Source: Planctomycetota bacterium
GTDB taxonomy: Bacteria; Planctomycetota; Planctomycetia; Gemmatales; Gemmataceae
DNA: 57,476 bases
Reading direction: 5' to 3'
Assembly (NCBI GenBank): GCA_021413735.1
Contig: JAIOPV010000290.1
Coordinates: forward strand, 1 to 57,476
Of the stretch, positions 7,869 through 16,802 are shown piece by piece. The translations under genes were made by a program, and so were the position numbers. Positions within the stretch are counted from its first letter, which is position 1, and each line of letters begins with the position of its first letter. The notes under the pieces are model-generated. The model had not been told where the DNA came from, made no database searches, and worked only from the letters and a program-made list of their open reading frames with translations.

Positions 7869-9749
7869 ATGCCCGTCAAATTGTCTTGCCCGTGGCGGTC
7901 GGTTTGGCTTCCCCGGATCATCACCGCGGTCGTCTTGTTCGCGGGTCTACCGATCTACCTGCGGATGCCGCTGTGGTGCGACCTATCGCTGTACGATCTC
8001 GCGGCACGAAACATCCTCACCGGCGGCGTTCACTACCGCGACGTCTTCGACACCAACCTCCCCGGTTTCGTGTGGGTGCTGGCGGGCATCCGAGCCGTTC
8101 TCGGTTACGGGGCGTTCTCGCTTCGTTGTGTCGATCTCGCAATCGTGACCGGAATCGTTCTGCTCATTGACCATCTCGCGAAGCGCGGCGGGGCATCGTT
8201 GGTCGCTCGTTGGTGGGCGATTGTCGGGGTGTCGCTGCTGTATCCGTTCGCGGTCGAGATGGCACACTGCCAGCGCGACACGTGGATGGCGTTGCCGATT
8301 CTGCTTGCGGTCGTGCTGCGATTGCGGCGACTGGAAAAGCCTTCGACGCAGCCGTTCCTGATGGCCGTTCTGGAAGGTTTGTTGTGGGCGTCGGCTGTGT
8401 GGATCAAGCCGCACGTCGTGCTGATGGCGGCTGGTGTGTGGCTCATCACCGCTCGACGACTCGCAGCCGTTTCGCCCAGTCCGTGGCGAGCATTCGCGGC
8501 CGACCTGTTCGGGAATCTCCTCGGTGGTCTCGCGCTTGGTGCTGCGGGAGTCTACCATCTCGTGGAATCCGGAACGTGGGATCCGCACTTCAGACTGATC
8601 TTGGAAAAGTGGGCTCCCGAATACGCAGCGTTAGGTCGGCGTGAACTCGATGATCGGGTCGATCTGGAACTGCACTGGTTTCCGCCGTGGAGCCTCTGGC
8701 TAACGCTGACGCTTCCACTCGCATTGCTCTCCATCCTCGACGCGGTTCCGTGGCGTGGTTCGTCAGCAGCGACCGGTCCCGAACCTGGGCAAGTGGGCAG
8801 ACGGCTTCCGGCGTGGCTCTGGGATCGCGAAGCCGGCCCGAATGCACGCTTTGTTCGCGGAACGATGGCGACGCTCTGGCTCGTGTGGGCGTTTCAGGCG
8901 TTCTACATTCAGCGCGGGTTCATGTACGTTCACATGGCCGAAACGCTCATCATGTTCGGACTGTGGGCGGCTCATCGGTGGGCGATGCCGTTCATTGTCG
9001 TTGTCTGGTTGACGGTGTGCGGGGTGGCCTGGGTGATTGCCGATTCATCACCGACACTGCACGCGACGCTCATGAGGGTTGCCGCCCACGATGGACACAG
9101 CACCGGCGAAGACCCAGACAAAGAGCATTACCTCGTGCGGCACCCGCTCGCGGACCCGGTACGAATGGGTTACTGGTGGGATTGCTGGGAGATCAACAAG
9201 TCGGATCACGACCGATACGTCTTGTGGGACCACATCAAGCGCTACCAGGATCACGAGGCGTCGCCGGGGTGGGTTGAGTTGGAAGAAGTGGCGGATGAAC
9301 TTCGCAAGCGAGGCGTGGGTGATCGCGAACTGATCGCATGGCACGATTCGCCGCACGTCCTGTATCTGACGATGAACCTGCAGCCGGGGTTGCGTTACAT
9401 GCACACCAACACGGCGATGGGGATCAGTCCGGAAGCGTACATGCGCGTGCTGGGCGATCTCTTTCCGTGCGCCGGTAAAGCGAAGTATGCAGTGAGCGAC
9501 CTTGGCTGGGCCGGGCTTGGCCAAGATGATCCGAACGTGAAGGCAGCAATGCTCGGACCGCCGGTGAGTAAGGATGACTTGCTTCCGGCGGGGTTGTCGC
9601 TTGACCACAAGCAACTGTTCCCGTTTAACAAGCCGGCGGTATTTCGTTCGACAGACCGCAACGGGAATCCAAAGTGTGGGCGATACATCATCCACGAGTT
9701 ATCTGGGCCGCTCGGCGACCTGCCACCACTACCCAGAGGAAAGGGATGA
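7869..9749 (+). CDS. Integral-membrane glycosyltransferase-like protein (PMT/ArnT type)
   Basis: 626 residues. The ATG at 7869 is preferred over the TTG two codons earlier. About ten hydrophobic helices run through the first 400 residues. The first periplasmic loop holds LSLYDLAARNILTGG and then RDVFDTNLPGFVW; an acidic Asp-Asn-Pro-Gly loop of this kind is typical of GT-C enzymes such as PMT and ArnT, where the Asp acts in catalysis with polyprenyl-linked sugar donors. The C-terminal 220 residues are soluble and presumably extracytoplasmic, with DPDKEHYLVRHPLADPVR and MNLQPGLRYMHTN. It stands alone on the plus strand after the kinase gene (gap about 70 bases). The substrate cannot be read from sequence. 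Confidence 0.75.
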   Translation: MPVKLSCPWRSVWLPRIITAVVLFAGLPIYLRMPLWCDLSLYDLAARNILTGGVHYRDVFDTNLPGFVWVLAGIRAVLGYGAFSLRCVDLAIVTGIVLLIDHLAKRGGASLVARWWAIVGVSLLYPFAVEMAHCQRDTWMALPILLAVVLRLRRLEKPSTQPFLMAVLEGLLWASAVWIKPHVVLMAAGVWLITARRLAAVSPSPWRAFAADLFGNLLGGLALGAAGVYHLVESGTWDPHFRLILEKWAPEYAALGRRELDDRVDLELHWFPPWSLWLTLTLPLALLSILDAVPWRGSSAATGPEPGQVGRRLPAWLWDREAGPNARFVRGTMATLWLVWAFQAFYIQRGFMYVHMAETLIMFGLWAAHRWAMPFIVVVWLTVCGVAWVIADSSPTLHATLMRVAAHDGHSTGEDPDKEHYLVRHPLADPVRMGYWWDCWEINKSDHDRYVLWDHIKRYQDHEASPGWVELEEVADELRKRGVGDRELIAWHDSPHVLYLTMNLQPGLRYMHTNTAMGISPEAYMRVLGDLFPCAGKAKYAVSDLGWAGLGQDDPNVKAAMLGPPVSKDDLLPAGLSLDHKQLFPFNKPAVFRSTDRNGNPKCGRYIIHELSGPLGDLPPLPRGKG

Positions 9750-9800
9750 ATCGAAACCAACACCGCTGATTCGATTCATCCTTCAGCCTTCATCCTACCC

Positions 9801-10232
9801 TCAGGCTGTGCCGAGTTCGGCGAGGATCGTCGCTGCTCGGTTCGCGTCCGCGACGCTGTCGAACGTGGCGTATCCCACGAATCGCCCGCCAATCACGGAC
9901 ATCACCAATCCGTGAAGGTTGATCCCAGCCATTTCCCATGCCTGTGTGAGCCGACCGCCGAGGCCAGTCTTGTCGTCGCCTTCGACCCGCATGACGATCG
10001 GATCGCCCACTTCGTGCAAGCCAACCGATTTCGCGGCCGTGATCTCAGCGTTCGTCTTCAGTGGCGCAACGTAGAGGTCGCCCATACCGGGCTTGCTGAT
10101 TGAACGCTGACTGTACACGTATTCGAGATGTGCTCCGGACTCGGCGAGTTTTTTCAGCTTGCCAGCGATGCCGCCCGGCTTATCGTCGACTTCGGCATGG
10201 AAAACGTGAACGCGCTGCATCTTGAAGCTCAT
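9801..10232 (-). CDS. Tandem ACT-domain protein
   Basis: 143 residues. The start at 10232 (MSFKMQRVHVFHAEV) is set by an AGGAGG at 10241-10246 eight bases upstream; the ATG at 10238 is too close to it, and the long upstream open frame only reads the neighbouring repeats. Two ACT-like halves are visible: residues 5-70 (HVFHAEVDDKPGGIAGKLKKLAESG, the classic beta-alpha loop DxPG) and 78-143 (VMRVEGDDKTGLGGRLTQAWEMAGINL). ACT domains bind amino acids or similar small molecules. A stand-alone pair suggests a small regulatory sensor. No enzyme partner is adjacent. Confidence 0.85.
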   Translation of the reverse strand: MSFKMQRVHVFHAEVDDKPGGIAGKLKKLAESGAHLEYVYSQRSISKPGMGDLYVAPLKTNAEITAAKSVGLHEVGDPIVMRVEGDDKTGLGGRLTQAWEMAGINLHGLVMSVIGGRFVGYATFDSVADANRAATILAELGTA

Positions 10233-10412
10233 CGGCATATCCTCCTCACGATAGGGCGAACAGAACGGAATTTGTGACGGGTATACAACGCGAATGATAT
10301 ACCTCTGGCGACCGGGATTGCAACCGGTTAGCTTCAGTATCGTTCCGTCGTTTCGGATCAAAGGACCGAAAAGGCTGAAGACCAAAACCGGGGAAGACGG
10401 GAAAGTCAGGAA

Positions 10413-10550
10413 TCGGGCACGGGCACGGGCAGGGGCACGGGCACGGACAAACCCAAGACGCGAAGCGGGGCAACGCACAATCTCAGCGGTGGAGCGGTAT
10501 GGCCTTTTCCTCTTGTCCGTGCCCGTGCCCCTGCCCGTGCCCGTGCCCGA
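10413..10550. repeat. 38-bp perfect inverted repeat of GTGCCC hexamers
   Basis: Arms 10413-10450 and 10513-10550 are exact reverse complements over 38 bases, each made of GTGCCC hexamers with one shared interruption and ending TTGTCC at the outside. The spacer is 62 bases. The identical interruption in both arms argues for copying or gene conversion of a whole unit rather than chance expansion. A third, directly oriented copy follows at 11021-11073 on the far side of the four-helix-bundle gene. Confidence 0.9.
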
Positions 10551-10568
10551 AATTCGGTTTGTGTCTTT
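10511..10568 (+). repeat. Left direct repeat flanking the four-helix-bundle gene
   Basis: The unit runs TCTTGTCC, then GTGCCC hexamers, then CCCGAAATTCGGTTT and TGTCTT. It begins 103 bases before the ATG at 10614. The same order of parts returns at 11021-11073 just after the gene's stop, differing mainly in the hexamer count. It overlaps the right arm of the 38-bp inverted repeat. Confidence 0.85.
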
Positions 10569-10613
10569 GCCGCTTACCGCCTGCCTGTGATAGCCAAGCA
10601 AGGACAGTCGCCC

Positions 10614-11006
10614 ATGACCACGTTCGACCACGAGAAGTTGGATGTGTACCAAATTGCCCTGGAATTCGTGGCGACGGTGGGTGAAGTCATCGCGAAGTTG
10701 CCAACGGGCCGACACAACCTCGCGGATCAGTTGGACCGAGCAGCAACTTCCGTGGTGCTGAACATCGCTGAGGGCGCAGGCGAATTCAGCAGAGCGGAGA
10801 AAGCACGGTTCTACCGGATGGCAAAGCGATCCGCGACCGAGTGTGCCGCTGCTCTTGATGTTGCCCGAGTGCGTAAACTCACCGACGAGAAACTGCTGGA
10901 GATTGGTCGCGAGATGTTGCTGCGTGTTGTGGCGATGCTGATTCGGATGATTCACGGCTTGGAATCCGGCGCCCCTCGCAACACAAAAGCCGATTCCCCG
11001 ACATAA
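10614..11006 (+). CDS. Four-helix-bundle protein (S23/IVP-like)
   Basis: 130 residues. The ATG at 10614 has AGGA nine bases upstream; a GTG at 10587 is an alternative. It matches the four-helix-bundle family first seen as ORFs within intervening sequences of bacterial 23S rRNA genes and related in fold to the Avd accessory protein of diversity-generating retroelements. Diagnostic parts are LDVYQIALEFV (helix 1), ADQLDRAATSVVLNIAEGAG (helix 2, with the conserved SxxxNIAEG motif), KARFYRMAKRSATECAAALD (helix 3) and a long C-terminal helix. It is basic and pentamer-forming in studied relatives. Here it lies between direct copies of a GTGCCC-hexamer repeat, not in an rRNA gene and with no reverse transcriptase nearby. 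Function unknown. Confidence 0.85.
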   Translation: MTTFDHEKLDVYQIALEFVATVGEVIAKLPTGRHNLADQLDRAATSVVLNIAEGAGEFSRAEKARFYRMAKRSATECAAALDVARVRKLTDEKLLEIGREMLLRVVAMLIRMIHGLESGAPRNTKADSPT

Positions 11007-11020
11007 CCGACCCCGGTTTC

Positions 11021-11073
11021 TCTTGTCCTTGTCCGTGCCCGTGCCCGTGCCCGAAATTCGGTTTTTGTCTTCC
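11021..11073 (+). repeat. Right direct repeat flanking the four-helix-bundle gene
   Basis: This copy starts 15 bases after the stop codon at 11006 and has TCTTGTCC, fewer GTGCCC hexamers, CCCGAAATTCGGTTT and TTGTCTTCC. It is a direct repeat of 10511-10568. Bases after it (CCGGTTTTGTCTTCCCC, to about 11097) also resemble the reverse complement of the sequence outside the inverted copy, near 10381-10399, so the homology extends past the hexamers. Confidence 0.85.
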
Positions 11074-11126
11074 ACGCTTCCCGGTTTTGTCTTCCCCGCT
11101 TTCCGCTCTGCTCCACTGAGGTCAGC

Positions 11127-13793
11127 ATGATCCGCATTGTTACGAGTGTCATCGCGTTGTCACTGACCTTCGCAGTGGTGGCGTTGCGGCTTCCCACAAC
11201 CGCCGCGCAGAAGCCCGACAAGGCCGACAGCACGACGCTGTACTTTAACGCGACCATCCACACGGGCACCGGCGAAAAGCCCCTCGAAAACGGCTTCCTC
11301 ATCGTGAAAGCAGGCAAGATCGAAGCCATCGGCAGCGGCAAACCGAACACGGTCGCAGACACGCAAATCGACCTCAAGGGTGCGGTGGTCATCCCCGGAA
11401 TGGTCGACACGCACTCGCACATCGGCGTGTGGAGCAAGCCGGGCGTATCCGCGAACTCCGACGGCAACGAAATGAGCGGGCCGGTTCAGTCTGGCGTGCG
11501 AGCCATCGACGCCATCAACCCCGACGACCCGGGCATTCGCATGGCCACGGCTGGTGGCATCACCACGGCGAACATCATGCCGGGCTCCGGGAACGTCATC
11601 GGTGGCGAAACGCTGTACGTGAAACTGCGTGGCCGCTCGGTCGAGGAGATGCGGATCAACGGTCGCTTGCCGGGTGGCGGCGACATTCTTGGCGGCTTGA
11701 AGATGGCAAACGGCGAGAACCCCAAGGGCTACGGCAAGAACAAACAGCAGGCACCGTTCACGCGAATGAAGGTGGCCGCTCTGCAACGCGAGACCTTCCA
11801 GAAAGCCAAGGAATACAAGGCGAAACTCGACGCCGGTACGAAAGTCGATCGCGATGTGAACCTCGAAGCGGTAGTGGAAGTGTTGGAGAAGAAACGCACG
11901 GTTCACTTCCACTGTCACCGGGCCGACGATCTCATGACGGCCATTCGCATCTCGGAAGAGTTCGGCTTCGAGTTGGTGTTGCAACACGCGACCGAGGGGT
12001 ATCGCGTAGCCGACATCCTGGCGAAGAAGAAGATTCCCGTGTCGCTGACGCTCATCGACTCGCCCGGCGGCAAAGCCGAGACCATCGGCATCCTCGAAGA
12101 GAACGCCTACATCCTCGACAAAGCGGGCGTCACGGTCTGCATCAACACCGACGACAGCATCACGGAATCGCGGTTCTTCCTGTACACGGGGTCGATCGCG
12201 GTTCGCGGCGGAATGTCGGAAGCGTTGGCACTCAAGGCTATGACGCTCACGCCCGCGAAGTTGATGCACCTCGATCACCGCATCGGTTCGCTCGAGAAGG
12301 GCAAGGACGCGGATTTCGTTGTGCTTTCGGGCGCACCGTTCAGCACCTTCACGCGAGTGAAACAAACGTTCATTGAGGGCAAGAAGGTGTTCGACGAAGA
12401 CACCGATCGCGGTTACCGCGAGGGCGGCTTCATGCTGCCGGCGGGCGAGAAACTACCTTCATTCCGATTTATCAGGAACGTGAAACGTCAGACGCACGAT
12501 TTGGTTGCAAGGCAACACCTATTCGACGCCGAAACGGATAAGGCTGCAACTTGGCTCGCGGTGGAAGCCGAACGCATCCACCTTGCGTGGAATATCCCCG
12601 GCTACTCCGACGCTGCGACTCACGACAAAGTCGTAATTGTCCTCAAAAATGGGAAGATCGAACACGTTGGACCGACTCACGAAGTGACATTGAAGGGTAT
12701 CACCACCATCAAGGCCAAGCACGTCACGCCAGGACTCATCGACTCGTTCAGCGTTGCGGGGCTTACCGGTGCGTGGAACATTCCCGCCGACCAGGATCAG
12801 GACGAACTCAGCGACCCGAACCAGGCCGATCTGCGGGTCTACGATGGCTTCAACCCTCGCGAGCCGCTCCTCGATTTCCTTCAGTCAACGGGCGTCACGG
12901 TGGTTCACACAACCCCCGGCAGGCAGAACGTGATCGCGGGGCAATCCGGCATTTTCCGCACAGACGGAGCGACGGTCGAAAGCGCGGCGATCAAGCCGGT
13001 CGCGGCGATACTCGTGAATCTCGGAGAAGCGCCGAAAGAGTCGTACAAGGGGAAGGGGCCGAGCACGCGAATGGGCACCGCAGCTCTTGTTCGCAAGGCG
13101 TTCGCCGATGCCGATGCGTATCGCGCGAAGAAGGACGCTCCTGGCTCGCCGAAGTTGGCCGCCCTCGTGCCGGCGCTCGAAGGCAAGATTCCCGTGTACT
13201 TCGCCGCACACCGCAAGGACGACATCCAGACCGCCCTTCGCATTGCGGCCGAGTTCAAACTGAAGCCAGTGATCGCGCTCGGCACCGAAGCCTACCGCAT
13301 GGCCGACGAACTGAAGAAGGCCGGCGTCACGGTTGTGGTTCATCCCACGATGCAGCGAGCCGGCGGGAACATGGAAACGCTACACAGCTTCACCGGGAAC
13401 GCAACGGCGCTTCACGCAGCGGGTATTCCCTTCACTCTCGGCACGGGCTTCGAGGGGTATGTGCCGAAGGTGCGAGTGCTGCGGCACGAAATGGCGATGG
13501 CGGTTGGTTTTGGTGGGCTCGACCCCGAAATCGCTCTAAAAGCGGTGACCATCGACGCGGCGAAGCTGCTCGGCATCGACAAGGATTACGGCAGCATCGA
13601 GAAGGGCAAGGTTGCCGATTTAGTGCTGTACGATGGCGATCCATTCGAGCACACCACGCATGTCACGCAAACGATTGTGGGGGGTCGCGTGTTATACAGC
13701 CGCGACGAGTACCTGAAACTGCCGTTTGAGAGGCGGATTCTGCCGATAATCGCAGGCGGTCCTGGCACCGGATGTTGCCTGAGCGGATGGTGA
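11127..13793 (+). CDS. Secreted amidohydrolase with two tandem amidohydrolase domains, the second degenerate
   Basis: 888 residues with a signal peptide (1-27, ending TTAAQ). The first half is a standard amidohydrolase: ATIHTGTGEKPLENG, a TxG-type loop, DTHSHIG with metal ligands His96 and His98, then VHFHCHRADDLMTA and CINTDDS. It closes with LMHLDHRIGSLEKGKDADFVV. From about residue 470 the pattern repeats, but the metal motif reads LIDSFSVAG, so the HxH pair is lost, while PVYFAAHRKDDIQTALRIA, the lid and the final SIEKGKVADLVLYDGDPF remain. This is internal duplication with one half likely inactive. The family covers imidazolonepropionase-like enzymes; the substrate is not predictable. 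Confidence 0.88.
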   Translation: MIRIVTSVIALSLTFAVVALRLPTTAAQKPDKADSTTLYFNATIHTGTGEKPLENGFLIVKAGKIEAIGSGKPNTVADTQIDLKGAVVIPGMVDTHSHIGVWSKPGVSANSDGNEMSGPVQSGVRAIDAINPDDPGIRMATAGGITTANIMPGSGNVIGGETLYVKLRGRSVEEMRINGRLPGGGDILGGLKMANGENPKGYGKNKQQAPFTRMKVAALQRETFQKAKEYKAKLDAGTKVDRDVNLEAVVEVLEKKRTVHFHCHRADDLMTAIRISEEFGFELVLQHATEGYRVADILAKKKIPVSLTLIDSPGGKAETIGILEENAYILDKAGVTVCINTDDSITESRFFLYTGSIAVRGGMSEALALKAMTLTPAKLMHLDHRIGSLEKGKDADFVVLSGAPFSTFTRVKQTFIEGKKVFDEDTDRGYREGGFMLPAGEKLPSFRFIRNVKRQTHDLVARQHLFDAETDKAATWLAVEAERIHLAWNIPGYSDAATHDKVVIVLKNGKIEHVGPTHEVTLKGITTIKAKHVTPGLIDSFSVAGLTGAWNIPADQDQDELSDPNQADLRVYDGFNPREPLLDFLQSTGVTVVHTTPGRQNVIAGQSGIFRTDGATVESAAIKPVAAILVNLGEAPKESYKGKGPSTRMGTAALVRKAFADADAYRAKKDAPGSPKLAALVPALEGKIPVYFAAHRKDDIQTALRIAAEFKLKPVIALGTEAYRMADELKKAGVTVVVHPTMQRAGGNMETLHSFTGNATALHAAGIPFTLGTGFEGYVPKVRVLRHEMAMAVGFGGLDPEIALKAVTIDAAKLLGIDKDYGSIEKGKVADLVLYDGDPFEHTTHVTQTIVGGRVLYSRDEYLKLPFERRILPIIAGGPGTGCCLSGW

Positions 13794-13926
13794 AATCACA
13801 AGGTCATTCGTCATTGCGAATGGTGGCCGAAGCCGGTACTCTGATCGGTGAGAAATTGTCGGTCTCAGATCGAGATTGCGTTCTATTATTTGCTCTCATT
13901 CTGCCAGCGGTTGAAACGAGGAATTC

Positions 13927-16479
13927 ATGACGATTCCAATCATCTGTCCGGGATGCGATGCCGCATTCGACGTGCCCGACGAACTTGTCGGCAAGACAAT
14001 CCGCTGCATCACTTGCAAGGCGCAGGTGACTGTGTCGGACGAACTCGCGGGTGTGACTGGGGAAGCAACCAAGAAGCCGTTCGGGTCGGGTACCAAAACG
14101 GTGCCGGCGACCCCAAAAGCCAAGGCCGCGATACGAGACGAAGACGAGGACGAACCCGAGACGAAAGCCACTCCCGCCAAGAAAACGAAGATTGCGGCAG
14201 CAGGAGCAGGGACAGCGTTCAAGGGCGGTTCCGCGAAGAAGCGGCCGCTCGACGATGATGACGATGATCGCCCGAAGTCGAAGAAAAAGAAGCAGGATGA
14301 CGACGAGGAGAAGCCCTCGAAGATCGCCTACTACGGTGGCGGCCTGCTGACGGTTCTTTTCCTGATTGGCGTGATCACCAAGGTGTTTTTCGGCAGTGCC
14401 ACCAAAAAGGACGACACGGCCTCGAACAGCAGCAGCACCACGACGCCTGCCAACACAACGGCCCCAAACACGCCAGTCGCGCCTGTCGTGGCTACCAACT
14501 GGCAACCAGTCAACGTGGGGGCTGAGTTCGCGTGCGAAATGCCGGGGACACCAACTCAGCGGAACGAAAACACAGCAGGGGGGGCTACCGTGAGGGGCTT
14601 CCTTCTGGAATCTCCAGCGAAAGACAGTGCATTCTTTGCCTTCGTGGTCCCGTTGCCCCAGGTGCTTCCTCCAAATCTCATCCCGCAAGTGCTGAATCAG
14701 TCGGTCACCGAATTTGAGCGCGGGATGAACAACGGTGCCGGGGGCGGTGGATTCGGCGGGGGCGGTTTCGGCAAGACAACTCAGGTGCGACTAACGGGAC
14801 GGGCGGATATCCAGCAGAATGGCTTTCCAGGCAAGGAAATGCAGATCGCCGGCTCGGCGGGTAAAGAATCGCTTGGCGGGGTCATGCGATTCGTTATCGC
14901 CGGAAAGAACATGTACCTCTTCGGAGTCGGTGCGGATAACTATGCCGCGTTCAGCGCCCAATCGCAGCGATTCATGGCTTCGGTAAAGATCAGTGCTTCA
15001 CAAAACACGGGCGGTCCGGTCGTCATCAATGACCCGCCGTCGAAGAATCCAGTGCCTCCGGTGCCCATCACGGATCCAAAACCGCCAATTGGCACCCCGG
15101 TACCCCCAACACCCATCACGGATCCAAAACCACCGATCGGCCCCAATCCAATGCCGCCGGCTGGGGGCGAAGTGGCTGGTAAGCTCGCGGCCAAGCTCAA
15201 CAACGCATTCAACGCCGGTGCGTTCGACACGGAAAAGAAGGAGTTGATCGTCGTCGGCAGCCGCAAGGTCGGACCACGATTCGCTGGCACGATTCAGCGA
15301 TACAGCTACCCCGATTTCAAACTGCAAGGAACGGTCAACATTCCGAGCAGCGCAAGCCGTGCCGTCATCGATTCGCAAAAGGGATTGCTCTACATCTCCA
15401 CCATCGGTGCAGGCTGGGATCCGACCAACAATCAGTTCGATCGCCCCGCTTACATCAGCGACATGGCGGTGTACGACCTTGCTCAACTTCGCAGCGGCAA
15501 GTTCGACGAGAAGACCGATCTCAAGCCCGTTGCGACGGTCGGCGTCGGGTTCTCGAAGATTACGACTCGCGACATCGCACTCTCCAACGACGGCAAGTAT
15601 CTGTACATCCTCACGTCCATACCGCTCCAGGGTGGAAGGCTCACCTCGCAGGTTCTCCGCGTGGATACCAGCGATCGGAAGACGACCAAGTCGGTGAACC
15701 TCCCGAATGCAGGTTGGGACATGCTTCTGTCGCCGGATGGTCAGAAGGTCTACATCACCGCGAACATGCCAGCAGGGGCGGCTTCGCCGCTGATGGTGGT
15801 GGACGCGAACACGATGACAGTCGGAGCCAGTTTCACGTTGCCGAAGCCTGCGTATAGCCTGGCGGTCGCGAAGGACGGTCGCATCGTGGCAAGTTCGCTG
15901 AACACGGCTCCGGCGGGTGGCATCGGTGGTGGTTTGGGTGGTCCGCCGATGGGTGGCATCGGGCCAATCGATCCGAACGGCGTCGGGGGGGTTGGGATTC
16001 CGCAGGGTGAAATTCACGTTCTCGATGCCGACGGAAAGAAGGTTGAAGCGATGCGGCAGGTGAACACGGGTGTGTCGAACAACGGGTATGTCGCGGTGTC
16101 TCCGGACGGGAAATACCTGATCTGTTCTTCGCACCATCCGAAGATTAACGGCACTGGCCTCGACGTATATGAGACGTCGGACAAGTTCATCGGTGACAAG
16201 CAAGTTGCGTCGATGAAGAAGGCAGGCGAGGCTTTTCTCGGAGGTGCATTCCTGGTGTCGCCGGAGAGCGATTACATTGTGATGCTCAATGGAGCTGTGC
16301 TGAAGCTCGACGATCTGAATGATGGGCCGGTTGGCGGTGGACCGGGTGGGTTCGGTCCTCCTCCGGGTGGTGTGGTGCCTCCAGGTGGGGGCTTCCCGCA
16401 ACCGCCTCCAGGTGGTGTGGTGCCTCCGGGTGGTATCGGAGTTCCTCCGGGTGTCAAACCGATGCCGCCCGGCAATTAG
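13927..16479 (+). CDS. Zinc-ribbon membrane protein with extracytoplasmic beta-propeller
   Basis: 850 residues. The N-terminus is an MJ0042-type zinc ribbon (about 5-38: ICPGCDAAFDVP then IRCITCKAQV, two CxxC pairs). A charged linker follows with Lys-rich and Asp-rich runs, then one transmembrane helix at about 137-158. The outer part has a domain ending near 360, a Pro-rich linker of repeated PKPPIG units, and a YVTN/WD-like propeller (about 420-800) with repeats such as ALSNDGKYLYILT, LSPDGQKVYIT and VSPDGKYLICSS. The tail is Pro/Gly-rich (PPGGVVPPGG). Zinc-ribbon anchors of this kind are common in planctomycetes. The role is unknown; the propeller implies binding of a protein or polymer. 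Confidence 0.8.
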   Translation: MTIPIICPGCDAAFDVPDELVGKTIRCITCKAQVTVSDELAGVTGEATKKPFGSGTKTVPATPKAKAAIRDEDEDEPETKATPAKKTKIAAAGAGTAFKGGSAKKRPLDDDDDDRPKSKKKKQDDDEEKPSKIAYYGGGLLTVLFLIGVITKVFFGSATKKDDTASNSSSTTTPANTTAPNTPVAPVVATNWQPVNVGAEFACEMPGTPTQRNENTAGGATVRGFLLESPAKDSAFFAFVVPLPQVLPPNLIPQVLNQSVTEFERGMNNGAGGGGFGGGGFGKTTQVRLTGRADIQQNGFPGKEMQIAGSAGKESLGGVMRFVIAGKNMYLFGVGADNYAAFSAQSQRFMASVKISASQNTGGPVVINDPPSKNPVPPVPITDPKPPIGTPVPPTPITDPKPPIGPNPMPPAGGEVAGKLAAKLNNAFNAGAFDTEKKELIVVGSRKVGPRFAGTIQRYSYPDFKLQGTVNIPSSASRAVIDSQKGLLYISTIGAGWDPTNNQFDRPAYISDMAVYDLAQLRSGKFDEKTDLKPVATVGVGFSKITTRDIALSNDGKYLYILTSIPLQGGRLTSQVLRVDTSDRKTTKSVNLPNAGWDMLLSPDGQKVYITANMPAGAASPLMVVDANTMTVGASFTLPKPAYSLAVAKDGRIVASSLNTAPAGGIGGGLGGPPMGGIGPIDPNGVGGVGIPQGEIHVLDADGKKVEAMRQVNTGVSNNGYVAVSPDGKYLICSSHHPKINGTGLDVYETSDKFIGDKQVASMKKAGEAFLGGAFLVSPESDYIVMLNGAVLKLDDLNDGPVGGGPGGFGPPPGGVVPPGGGFPQPPPGGVVPPGGIGVPPGVKPMPPGN

Positions 16480-16503
16480 AACCGGGTCGAGAAAGGAACG
16501 TGT

Positions 16504-16707
16504 CCGGAATAACTTCCCAACCCGAAGATCGGTCTTGGTATTGACCTCCCCCTTGTGGGGGAGGTCGCTCCGAGTCTTCGAGGAGCGAGTGGGGGTATGC
16601 CTTTACAATTGTTGAGGCCTTCCCCCACCCGTCTCGCAAAGCCTCGCCGACCTCCACCACAAGGGGGGAGGTCAAAACCAAAAGCCAATACCGGGAAGTT
16701 ATTCCGG
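16504..16707. repeat. Nested palindromic element with 15-bp terminal inverted repeats
   Basis: CCGGAATAACTTCCC at 16504-16518 is exactly inverted at 16693-16707. Inside lies a divergent member (16543-16673) of the CCTCTCCC...GGGAGAGG palindrome family seen at 22537, 35785 and 44626: the ends read GACCTCCCCC and GGGGGGAGGTC and the middle keeps CGAGTCTTCGAG. It has no coding content. It looks like a small non-autonomous element inserted downstream of the propeller gene. Confidence 0.7.
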
Positions 16708-16735
16708 CCTGTTCCAAATAGACTCGAATGAACAA

Positions 16736-16769
16736 AACCGGGGCGTGGGATCAATCCCACGCCCCGGTT
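16736..16769. terminator. Bidirectional intrinsic terminator
   Basis: A perfect 15-bp stem (arms 16736-16750 and 16755-16769, left arm AACCGGGGCGTGGGA) closes a 4-base loop. CGTTTT follows on the plus strand, and AACAAAA precedes it (TTTTGTT on the minus strand). It sits between convergent genes ending at 16479 and 16803. Confidence 0.85.
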
Positions 16770-16802
16770 CGTTTTCCCGCCGCTGCGTCAGTGTTCCACG
16801 AG

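Noticed and set aside
10246..10684. Frames rich in CPCPCP or RARARA near 10246-10684
   Set aside because: They are translations of the GTGCCC hexamer repeats and have no start signals or conserved features; the real gene is the four-helix-bundle frame.
10614..11006. Diversity-generating retroelement based on the Avd-like fold
   Set aside because: No reverse transcriptase or template/variable repeat pair is visible within the window, so the Avd reading is not supported.
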